A stretch of 14,116 nucleotides of DNA. It comes from JBCBRD01 sp039819785. Its GTDB lineage: Bacteria; Pseudomonadota; Alphaproteobacteria; Rhizobiales; Hyphomicrobiaceae. The notes beneath the pieces are model-generated. The model ran no database searches, was not told where the DNA came from, and saw only the letters and a program-made list of their open reading frames with translations. Positions 6,755-13,122 of the stretch are shown here, one piece after another. Every line of letters begins with the position of its first letter. Position 1 is the first letter of the stretch. The DNA lies in NCBI GenBank assembly GCA_039819785.1, contig JBCBRH010000059.1:1-14116 (forward strand), written 5' to 3'. A program made the translations under genes and the position numbers.

Positions 6755-6786
6755 AAAAAGAATGGCCGGGTTTACCCGACTATTCT
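6755..6786 (-). terminator. terminator-like hairpin between rhodanese and HCCA-isomerase-like genes
   Basis: On the minus strand AGAATAGTCGGGT pairs with ACCCGGCCATTCT (12 of 13 positions, one G-U) and runs into TTTTT. It lies about 50 nt after the rhodanese stop and only about 30 nt before the next GTG, so it may act as a partial terminator or attenuator rather than end the operon. Confidence 0.65.
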
Positions 6787-6838
6787 GATGTCCAATTGGT
6801 GATGGAGCAAACGCCCTGCCGTTGTCCAGCAAGCTGGC

Positions 6839-7723
6839 TTATTCAGCAGCTATCGTTTCGACAGATTGAGCGGTGAAAGGCAGGCCTTCCTCGATCGGCA
6901 ATTCAGGATTGCGTGACCACTCATTCCAAGAACCGAAGTACATTTTCACGTCCTCAACGCCAGCCTCTTTCAGGGCAAGGAAGGTGTTGGAGGCACGGGC
7001 GCCCTTGAAGCAATAGAGGATGACGGGGGTGGATGGCGTGATGCCCGCGGTGGCACATTCCGCCAGGATCTCATCCCTTGATTTCAGGCGCACGGTGTCC
7101 GCTGCCGGCTTCATCATGCGGTACCATTCGATCCACACAGCGCCCGGCAAGCGGCCCTTGCGCGGGCAGAAGTCCTTGCCATACGGCGAAGAGCTTTCGC
7201 CGACCCATTCGTCAACGTCGCGGACGTCAAGCAGAGTTGCGCCGCCAGTCTTGATGACGTCCAAGACAGCATCAGCATCAACCATGATGTCACCGGCCGA
7301 CGGATCGATCGGGAACGACTTGGCGACAGGGGTCGGGACTTCGGTTGTCGGAGTACCGCCAGCCGCCAACCAGCCTTCATAGCCTCCGTGCAGTACGGAA
7401 ATTTTTGGATAGCCAAGGAATGACAGCAAATAGTAACCGCGGCAGGATTGGCCGAAACCGGAATTCATGGACTGCTCGTAGATGACGGCGGTTTCCTCAC
7501 CCGACAATCCAGCTGCGCCGAAAGCTGCCGCGAACTTCTCCTTCAATTCGGAAAGGCCTTCGGGTGTAGAGGTGGCGAGGTAGGTGAATACGTCATGCAC
7601 GTTCACGGCACCCGGGATGTGGCCGGCGGCGTAGGACTCGGGATCTCGTGTGTCGATTATGACGGTCGGCTCGCTTGTCGTCATCTGGTTGAGTTCAGCG
7701 GGCTCGAGAAGAACTTGACCCAT
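6839..7723 (-). CDS. two-domain rhodanese-family sulfurtransferase
   Basis: The product is 294 aa from an ATG preceded by a strong AGGAGA site. It has two rhodanese domains. The N-terminal one (about 5-125) has DTRDPESYAAGHIPGAVN and the EGWLAAGG end motif. The C-terminal one (about 147-285) has LLDVRDVDEW, GRLPGAVWIEW and the active loop CFKGAR (C238-R243). GSWNEWSR follows, as in thiosulfate and 3-mercaptopyruvate sulfurtransferases. C238 would carry the persulfide. The loop differs from the classical CRKGVT and CGSGVT loops, so donor specificity cannot be read from it. No signal peptide is seen, so it is cytosolic. It sits between the flavoprotein and the GST-like gene and would suit transfer of sulfane sulfur released from the imported compound. 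Cys94 in the N-terminal domain is an extra cysteine of unknown role. Confidence 0.9.
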   Translation of the reverse strand: MGQVLLEPAELNQMTTSEPTVIIDTRDPESYAAGHIPGAVNVHDVFTYLATSTPEGLSELKEKFAAAFGAAGLSGEETAVIYEQSMNSGFGQSCRGYYLLSFLGYPKISVLHGGYEGWLAAGGTPTTEVPTPVAKSFPIDPSAGDIMVDADAVLDVIKTGGATLLDVRDVDEWVGESSSPYGKDFCPRKGRLPGAVWIEWYRMMKPAADTVRLKSRDEILAECATAGITPSTPVILYCFKGARASNTFLALKEAGVEDVKMYFGSWNEWSRNPELPIEEGLPFTAQSVETIAAE

Positions 7724-7782
7724 GTGTTTCTCCTAGTTGTTGGTGGACGGTTATTCGGTGCCTGAAAAAAGGTGGTGCGGAA

Positions 7783-8937
7783 TCAGTGGGCCATGTCGGC
7801 GAGCATCTTGCGAAGCTGTTTGGTGGCTGGTGTGACAATCGCGCAGAAGTAGGCCTCGCGCAGGCGGCGCTGAGCGGCACCGTGGGACACGTATCCGCGA
7901 GCACCCTGGTGCAGCATGGCATAGTGGGCCGCCTGGACGGCTTCCTCTCCGGCTTTAAGCCGCGCTTCGACGACACGGCGGAAGTATGACTTGTCGGTTT
8001 CGAAAGGCGTTTTGCAAAGCTCGAAGACTTCGGCCTCCATGCCCGCGAGGCTTTCTTCGAAGTCTTCCGGCTGGCGTTCAAGGTGCTTGTTAACGTGACC
8101 CAGGCTGCCGCGAACCTGGCTCATCAGTGCGATGCAGTTGCGGATCAGGCCGAAAGCCATGCCACTTTGCAGCAGGATGAAACCGGCGCGGATTCTTGGG
8201 ATGTAGTCATCGATCGGATCGGCCAGAACCATTTCGTCCGGAATGAACGCATCACGCAGGCCGATGGTGTAAGTGCGCGTACCTTCCAGAGCGACAAAAT
8301 TATCGTTGACCATCAGTTTTACGCCTGGACCGGCACAATCGATGACGGCCATGACACGCCTGCCGGGATCATCTTCCAGTTCAAACATGCCGCCAAACAC
8401 ATGGTCTTCGCCAAGGTTCGAAACCCACGGCAGGCCACCGCGGACAGAGTAACCGCCCGGCACGCGCTTGGCCTTGAGGCGCATGCTCTCAATTCCAAAC
8501 AATGTCTTCATGGGATTGGAAAGGCCCGTGCCTCCGAGCTGCTGGCCGCGTGCAACCGCCAATCCATATTTCTCTTGGAGGTGGGTGTTGTCCGAAGTGT
8601 AGATGTACCAACCAAGCGCATCCTGGCACCACGTGCAAAACGACGTCGACAGGCAGTGTTCGGAAACCTTCGACATGGCCCGGATCGCGGATTCGAGATC
8701 TGGATCGCCTGCGGCGACGCCGGGCAGATGAATGCCAAAAGCACCGGTCTCGCCGAGTGCCCGCATGACAGCTTCAGGGTAGATCCCGTCCCGGTCAATT
8801 TCTGACACGATCGGACCGAGCTGCGTGTCGGTGACAGAGGTAACGCTCTCCAACAATGCCGCGCGGGCAATATGCGATGGGAGTGTTTCGGGACCCCGTT
8901 CAAGGGTTGGTCCAACGTGTTGCATATGGATGCTCAT
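7783..8937 (-). CDS. acyl-CoA dehydrogenase-fold flavoprotein (possible sulfur-compound monooxygenase)
   Basis: The product is 384 aa. The ATG at 8937 and a second in-frame ATG at 8925 both lack a clear ribosome site. The layout is that of acyl-CoA dehydrogenases: helical N-domain with the IYPEAVMRALGETGAFGIHL motif (52-71), flavin-contacting middle domain (GGTGLSNPMKT at 135-145; PGGYSVRGGLPWVSN at 160-174), and C-terminal helical domain with the HQGARGY segment. The C-terminal place where dehydrogenases have the catalytic Glu (IYEGT) reads IVTPATKQLRK, so the base seems absent. This is also seen in FMNH2-dependent monooxygenases of this fold, such as DszC- and SfnB-like proteins acting on sulfur compounds. 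The rhodanese, OsmC and NitT/TauT-type transporter neighbours support an oxygenase or desulfurising role. That role is inference, since a true dehydrogenase with a relocated base cannot be excluded. Confidence 0.8.
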   Translation of the reverse strand: MSIHMQHVGPTLERGPETLPSHIARAALLESVTSVTDTQLGPIVSEIDRDGIYPEAVMRALGETGAFGIHLPGVAAGDPDLESAIRAMSKVSEHCLSTSFCTWCQDALGWYIYTSDNTHLQEKYGLAVARGQQLGGTGLSNPMKTLFGIESMRLKAKRVPGGYSVRGGLPWVSNLGEDHVFGGMFELEDDPGRRVMAVIDCAGPGVKLMVNDNFVALEGTRTYTIGLRDAFIPDEMVLADPIDDYIPRIRAGFILLQSGMAFGLIRNCIALMSQVRGSLGHVNKHLERQPEDFEESLAGMEAEVFELCKTPFETDKSYFRRVVEARLKAGEEAVQAAHYAMLHQGARGYVSHGAAQRRLREAYFCAIVTPATKQLRKMLADMAH

Positions 8938-8975
8938 GGTGATGTGATGGACAATTAAGGTTTCAATTCATGCCC

Positions 8976-9020
8976 AGGTGGCGCGCGTTTTCCGTCTTAT
9001 GAGGGACGGGCCCGCCACCT
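8976..9020 (-). other. intercistronic stem-loop between OsmC-like and flavoprotein genes
   Basis: Outer arms AGGTGGCG / CGCCACCT (8976-8983 and 9013-9020) enclose a second stem CCGTC / GACGG (8992-8996 and 9005-9009). There is no T-tract after it on the minus strand, so it is more likely an mRNA processing or stabilising element than a terminator. Confidence 0.55.
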
Positions 9021-9037
9021 GATGGCAGACGGTCGGT

Positions 9038-9604
9038 CTAAGCGAGGCCAACCTCCAGGTTCACAGGTCGCGTGAACGTATTTGCGACAGGTGACCACTG
9101 GGTCACATGGTTGATCAGAGCGTCGACTTCGTCCTTGGCGATCCCCTCGCACTCCATGTCGACCTTGATGCGCACGTCGGTAAAGCCGACCGGTTTCTCA
9201 CTCGTGTCGCCTGTGCCCCAGACGGCGGTGATGTTCAGATCACCTTCCAGTTCCAGTTCGAGTTTTTTCACAGCCCAACCTCGATGGACGGCATTGGCAT
9301 GCAAGCCTACGGCGAGGCACGACCCAAGTGCTGCAAGCGAGGCTTCCGAAGGGTTGGGGGCTGTGTCGTCGCCCAACAAACCCGGAGGCTCATCGACGAT
9401 GTAGGGGTCTAGATTGCGGATGTAGTTCAGATGCCGAAAGCGGCCCTCGGCAACGGTCTTGCACTTGAGCGTCTTGATGGCTTGCGGGTTTGCTTTGCCC
9501 GCTTCGATCAGTTTGCCCAGACCCTCCCTGTCGATTGGCGTGAGGCCGTCGGCGGCTGTGTCCGGGGTCAGGCAGCCGGTGAGCACGACATTGGTTGCGG
9601 ACAT
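9038..9604 (-). CDS. OsmC/Ohr-family protein lacking the second conserved cysteine
   Basis: The product is 188 aa; its ATG at 9604 is preceded by AGGAGG. The family core is clear. NPSEASLAALGSCLAVG (84-100) holds the conserved first cysteine (C96) on the central helix, followed by the beta-rich second half ending HVTQWSPVANTFTRPV. In peroxide-reducing OsmC/Ohr proteins the second cysteine lies in a CP(V) motif; here that position is Ser171 (SPVANT). Without the pair, the usual thiol-peroxidase cycle on organic hydroperoxides is unlikely, and the single cysteine may bind or carry a thiol or persulfide instead (inference). The first 50 residues are an N-terminal extension with C11 and C48, which could supply another partner. 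It follows the permease gene by 47 bp and appears to belong to the same operon. Confidence 0.87.
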   Translation of the reverse strand: MSATNVVLTGCLTPDTAADGLTPIDREGLGKLIEAGKANPQAIKTLKCKTVAEGRFRHLNYIRNLDPYIVDEPPGLLGDDTAPNPSEASLAALGSCLAVGLHANAVHRGWAVKKLELELEGDLNITAVWGTGDTSEKPVGFTDVRIKVDMECEGIAKDEVDALINHVTQWSPVANTFTRPVNLEVGLA

Positions 9605-9651
9605 GGTTGAGTTCCTCCTTCAGGTTGGTTGTTGTTGGACGAATGAGTGCT

Positions 9652-10521
9652 TCACGTGTCTTGTCGGAGCCATGCAAAGCGATGAATGAGGTGTTGGAGC
9701 GCGTAATCAAGCAGGAACCCGATGATGCCGATCAGCAGAACAATCGCCGCAAGCCGGTCATACTCGAGCGTGTCGCGCGCATCGTTGATCGCGTAGCCAA
9801 GGCCGGACGTGACGCCCAGGTATTCGGCGGGAACGAGCACGATCCACGCCACACCCAAGGCCAGGCGAATGCCTGTCAGGATGTCCTGTGCGATGGCCGG
9901 CAGAATGACCACGGTCAGAATATGCAGCTGGCGGGCGCCGAGGTTTCGCGCGACCTTGAACCACGCCGGGTCGATGCGGCGGACCCCGGCTGCCGTTGAG
10001 AACACGACGGGCCAGATCGCTGCGACCGCAACCAGGAAAATGATTGCGTCGTCCCACGTGGTGAATGCGATCACGGCAATCGGCATCCACGAGAGGGGCG
10101 AGATCATTCGCAAGAACTGGAATGGAATATTGGTCGCGTCGTTCAAAAGCTTGTTCCGGCCGATGAGGATCCCGACTGGCACACCGATCAATGTGGCCCA
10201 CAACAGACCCAGGCCGACACGGTAGAGACTTGGAAACGTATCATTCGCTGCCTCCCCGCTGATCACCATTTCCCAGAACCGCGCAAGTGTCGGGCCGGGC
10301 GCAAAATCGGCGAAAGACGATGTGTCGGGGTTGGCCGCAACAATCGCCCCGCCGGCCCACCAGACCGCATACAGTCCAGCGATGCCGGCAACGGACGGTG
10401 CAACCGCACGAACGAGCGCCCGAAGCGTCCATCGACGCTCGCGAACGTTTGCGTGCGATGGCGCACGAACGCCTTCGTTGGCCGCCATGATATCGGCGTC
10501 TGACACCGCGGGACCGTTCAC
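9652..10521 (-). CDS. ABC transporter permease, nitrate/sulfonate/taurine type
   Basis: The product is 289 aa starting with GTG at 10521. The GTG overlaps the stop codon of the binding-protein gene by four bases (GTGA), implying translational coupling, and GGAG lies 11 bases upstream. An in-frame ATG at 10488 is an alternative. Hydrophobic segments lie at about 40-63, 103-121, 143-176, 203-236 and 257-275, consistent with about six membrane spans. The EAA loop that docks on the ATPase is at about 191-225 (ARNLGARQLHILTVVILPAI). This is the BPD_transp_1 family, SsuC/TauC/NrtB branch. It forms the inner-membrane channel with the adjacent ATPase and binding protein. The N-terminal 30 residues are polar and cytosolic. 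Confidence 0.9.
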   Translation of the reverse strand: MNGPAVSDADIMAANEGVRAPSHANVRERRWTLRALVRAVAPSVAGIAGLYAVWWAGGAIVAANPDTSSFADFAPGPTLARFWEMVISGEAANDTFPSLYRVGLGLLWATLIGVPVGILIGRNKLLNDATNIPFQFLRMISPLSWMPIAVIAFTTWDDAIIFLVAVAAIWPVVFSTAAGVRRIDPAWFKVARNLGARQLHILTVVILPAIAQDILTGIRLALGVAWIVLVPAEYLGVTSGLGYAINDARDTLEYDRLAAIVLLIGIIGFLLDYALQHLIHRFAWLRQDT

Positions 10522-11786
10522 AGGGCCACGATCTCCTCACGGTTGAACGGATCATCAGCGTTCACGCTCGGATCGTTTTTCCACTCGGGATATTGGTCCA
10601 GCGCGTTCTTGACGAACTCGTAATCGACAAGATCATTGGCCACGAACTCGGGATCGAGCTCTTTGAGGAATGTCGTGTCACCACCGACCAGGGTTTCCGA
10701 CATTGCCTTGACAATCAGCTTGGTCGCCGATGGGTAGGGCCATGGCTGGAAGTCGACGCGCCCGTTGCCCCACTCGGCATGTTTGATCGCTTGCGGATCG
10801 GAATAGGAGTTTTCGTCATAGAGCGTCATCGCCCGCTCGACGATCTCGGCTGGCATCGGCAGGTATTTTTCACCGTCGCGCGACAGCATGCGCGCAACCT
10901 CTTTCTTGTTTTGCGACGCGTAGACCTGCGCACGGACAACCGCGTTGATGACTTTTTGTGTCCACTCCTTCTTTTTAGAGGTGACCTGCTCGTTCATGCA
11001 CACGACGCAGCATGGGTGGTTCTTCCAGATGTCACCGGTAAACCGCAGCATCTTGGCGCCAGCCTTAAGCTCGCCCATGGCATTGAAGGGTTCGGCCACA
11101 ATGAAAGCGTCAATTTTCTTTGCAGCGAGAGACGGAGGCATCTCTGGTGGTGGCATAACTTGGAGGTTGACCTCGTCAGCGGCCAACACTGCGCTTTGCG
11201 GCTTGATGACGGGTTTCAGGTTCGAACCGCGAAGCGCGATCTGCAGCACGATGTTGTGCATCGAGTACCAATAGGGCACGGCAATTTGCTTGCCGCCCAG
11301 TTGGTCAAATCCCGTAATGCCGGTGTCCTTACCTACGACCAGACCGGACCCGTTGGTGTGGGCCCAGCACATGATTTTGACGGGGAAGTTGTTGTTGTAG
11401 CGCATCCACAGCGGGATGGGTTTCAGGAAGTGGACAAGGTTGAATTTGCCGGCTGCAAACGCCTCGACGAGTGGCGACCAGCCACGGATGAGTGTCGGAC
11501 GAACGGTCTTGAGACCTTCATCCTCGAAGTACCCCATCCCGTGCGCGACCAGCAGGGCGGTCGCATCCGTGATCGGGAGGTAGCCGATGCGAACAACATC
11601 GTCGTCGGGCGCGGCCTGGGCGACATTGGCAAGGCCCGGCATCAGCGACGAAAAGGCGGTCGCAAGACCACCAGCGGCCAGCATGTCGAGTGTCTGCCGG
11701 CGGGAAAAGTCGGAAGGGAAGTACTCTTCGTCCGGGTCGATTTCGTTCATTCGAGGCTGGCTCATATTCCGGTCTTGTCTAGACAT
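10518..11786 (-). CDS. Tat-exported ABC transporter substrate-binding protein (NrtA/SsuA/NMT1-like)
   Basis: The product is 422 aa from the ATG at 11786, which has GGAG nine bases upstream. In-frame ATGs at 11765 and 11750 are also possible; the frame upstream to 11933 overlaps the ATPase gene and is not used. The N-terminus has a twin-arginine signal, FSRRQTLDMLAAGG (27-40), a hydrophobic stretch and a likely cleavage after AQA near residue 58. Export in folded form is therefore expected. The mature protein starts DDDVVRIGYLPITDATALLV, as in NitT/TauT-type binding proteins, followed by GYFEDEGL, DQLGGKQIAVPYWYSMHN and DAFIVAEPFNA. These proteins bind nitrate, sulfonates, taurine, pyrimidines and other small solutes in the periplasm; the ligand is not deducible here. 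A cysteine cluster HPCCVVC (C259, C260, C263) is notable. Stop and permease start overlap. Confidence 0.9.
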   Translation of the reverse strand: MSRQDRNMSQPRMNEIDPDEEYFPSDFSRRQTLDMLAAGGLATAFSSLMPGLANVAQAAPDDDVVRIGYLPITDATALLVAHGMGYFEDEGLKTVRPTLIRGWSPLVEAFAAGKFNLVHFLKPIPLWMRYNNNFPVKIMCWAHTNGSGLVVGKDTGITGFDQLGGKQIAVPYWYSMHNIVLQIALRGSNLKPVIKPQSAVLAADEVNLQVMPPPEMPPSLAAKKIDAFIVAEPFNAMGELKAGAKMLRFTGDIWKNHPCCVVCMNEQVTSKKKEWTQKVINAVVRAQVYASQNKKEVARMLSRDGEKYLPMPAEIVERAMTLYDENSYSDPQAIKHAEWGNGRVDFQPWPYPSATKLIVKAMSETLVGGDTTFLKELDPEFVANDLVDYEFVKNALDQYPEWKNDPSVNADDPFNREEIVAL

Positions 11787-11835
11787 TCGATATGTCTCCA
11801 AAAATGGCTGCACTTGCATGCGCTTGAAAATCGTT

Positions 11836-11859
11836 GCTGCGGGCACGCGTACCCGCAGC
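11836..11859 (-). other. 24-nt GC-rich intercistronic palindrome abutting the ATPase stop codon
   Basis: On the minus strand GCTGCGGG pairs perfectly with CCCGCAGC, and the centre (TACGCGTG) is nearly self-complementary. It starts immediately after the ATPase stop codon and lies about 50 nt before the binding-protein start. There is no T-tract, so a role in mRNA processing or stabilising the downstream message is more likely than termination. Confidence 0.7.
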
Positions 11860-12747
11860 CTAGCTCGCGAGGGCTTTGTCAGAGTTCTGGTTAGGATCTT
11901 TGCGCGTTGGTGTTGTTTGCGATTGGGCGTCATGGCCCGTGCTCAAACCGGCGCCCATGCTCAAACCGGCCGCGGTTTCGTAAGCCGCGATCAGCGCATC
12001 CCGGTTCATTTTGAAGCGCGTGTCAGGGTCGTGGCTGGCGGCTGTACCGGCCAAGTCAAGGGTCGAGACGATCCGGCCAGGGTCGGATCGCATCAATACC
12101 GCCCGGTCCGCCATCAGAGCCGCCTCGTTCACATCATGCGTCACAAGAATGAGGGTCAGGCCCTGCTCGCGCGCAATGCGGCGGACATCACGCTGCAGGC
12201 TTGCCCGCGTAAAAGCGTCAAGTGATGAGAACGGTTCGTCCAACAGCAGTGCGTCGGGTCTCAATGCGAGGGAGCGCGCAAGCGCCACGCGCTGCTGCTG
12301 CCCGCCTGATAAATCCTGAACATTGCGGTCGTGGAAACTGGTTAGTTCGACAAGGTCGAGCAGTTCTGTGATGCGGTCCGGCGCTTCAGCCATTCGTCCA
12401 TTGAAGCGCAGACCGAGGGCTATGTTCTGCGACACGGTCATCCAGGGAAACAACGAGGGCTGCTGAAACATCATCACCCGGCTGGCGTCCGGGCCAGAAA
12501 CCGTTCGTCCGTCGCATACGACCTGTCCGCTCGACGGTGTCATCAAGCCAGCAATGATGTGGAGAAGTGTCGACTTTCCGCAGCCGGACCGGCCGATCAG
12601 CGCGACGGCTTGTCCAGGTTCGATGGTGATCGAAATATCCGAGAGGGCTTGCGTGCTCGCTCCGCGATAGCCATGCGAGACGTTTGCAATGTCGATGTGC
12701 GCGCCGGCAACTCGGGACAAGTCAGCAACTCCGGGTGGTTGCAACAT
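11860..12747 (-). CDS. ABC transporter ATP-binding protein, SsuB/TauB type
   Basis: The product is 295 aa from the ATG at 12747. An in-frame TTG at 12789 is possible but overlaps a T-run and hairpin; neither has a clear ribosome site. All nucleotide-binding motifs are present: Walker A GRSGCGKST (52-60), Q-loop FQQPSLFPW (Q95), signature LSGGQQQR (146-153), Walker B ALLLDEP (166-172), and switch histidine in VTHD (H204). The FQQPSLFPWMTV pattern and overall length fit the sulfonate/nitrate/taurine importer ATPases. About 50 extra residues after the core, rich in polar residues and ending DPNQNSDKALAS, form a tail that most family members lack. It powers the importer with the neighbouring binding protein and permease. 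It is the first gene of the minus-strand cluster. Confidence 0.92.
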   Translation of the reverse strand: MLQPPGVADLSRVAGAHIDIANVSHGYRGASTQALSDISITIEPGQAVALIGRSGCGKSTLLHIIAGLMTPSSGQVVCDGRTVSGPDASRVMMFQQPSLFPWMTVSQNIALGLRFNGRMAEAPDRITELLDLVELTSFHDRNVQDLSGGQQQRVALARSLALRPDALLLDEPFSSLDAFTRASLQRDVRRIAREQGLTLILVTHDVNEAALMADRAVLMRSDPGRIVSTLDLAGTAASHDPDTRFKMNRDALIAAYETAAGLSMGAGLSTGHDAQSQTTPTRKDPNQNSDKALAS

Positions 12748-12793
12748 CTGCGGCTGGGAAATCCAGCTGATTGGTGTCGCACGGGCCAAAAAA

Positions 12794-12811
12794 ACAGAAA
12801 GACCGTTCTGT
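12794..12811. promoter_or_regulatory. perfect 6-6-6 inverted repeat; possible operator for the divergent TetR protein
   Basis: ACAGAA-AGACCG-TTCTGT has perfect 6-bp arms. An overlapping imperfect dyad, GACCGTTCTGTC (12801-12812), resembles the GACnG..CnGTC pattern of many TetR operators. It sits just downstream of the predicted sigma-54 promoter, where a repressor could block transcription. Read on the minus strand, the same arms are followed by TTTTTTT and could instead be a weak attenuator. Confidence 0.45.
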
Positions 12812-12830
12812 CCACTTCCTAGAGTTACAT

Positions 12831-12847
12831 GGCAGGAAACGTGCCAA
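12831..12847 (-). promoter_or_regulatory. sigma-54 (-24/-12) promoter for the ABC/sulfur cluster
   Basis: The minus strand reads TTGGCACG-TTTC-CTGCC. The consensus is TGGCACG-N4-TTGCW. The -24 GG and -12 GC are both present with exactly ten bases between, and only the first T of TTGC and the W position differ. It lies 84 bp upstream of the ATPase ATG and points into the operon. Confidence 0.65.
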
Positions 12848-13122
12848 CCCGTTAACTTTTCATAATCCTTTGTTATTGTTTATTTTTTAAGATTTTTAGC
12901 GAGAGCCAACTCCGGCCACTTCTGCACAGAGTTCCCTCACTCTGCTGCCTCTTTCGGCAGCGCCGCCCCATTTTCTTTTCACTTTGACCAATTGCAAAGG
13001 CCGGCGCTTTGCGGTGTAAGGTCATCGACGTTACGGTCGCAATGCCGCGCCCGATGAGCCCGCAATACATCACCATGATCACAACCAATCAGACCGTCGC
13101 ACACCAACCGGCGCAAAGCCCC

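Larger units (their letters stand above)
12748..13122. other. divergent regulatory region between TetR gene and ABC operon
   Basis: Besides the sigma-54 promoter and inverted repeat, the region has an AT-rich stretch (12855-12900). It also has a dyad GCTGCC-tctttc-GGCAGC at 12944-12961, about 110-130 bp upstream of the -24 box. That distance suits an enhancer-binding-protein site, but the assignment is speculative. No sigma-70 boxes for the TetR gene are certain. Confidence 0.45.

Noticed and set aside
6724..6756. ATG at 6756 as start of the GST-like gene
   Set aside because: The GTG at 6723 has a well-spaced GGAGA site and places the family N-terminus correctly; the ATG lies against the terminator-like hairpin.
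10593..11894. 433-codon open frame on the plus strand
   Set aside because: It is the antisense shadow of the substrate-binding protein gene, which has clear Tat and family motifs; the shadow has none.
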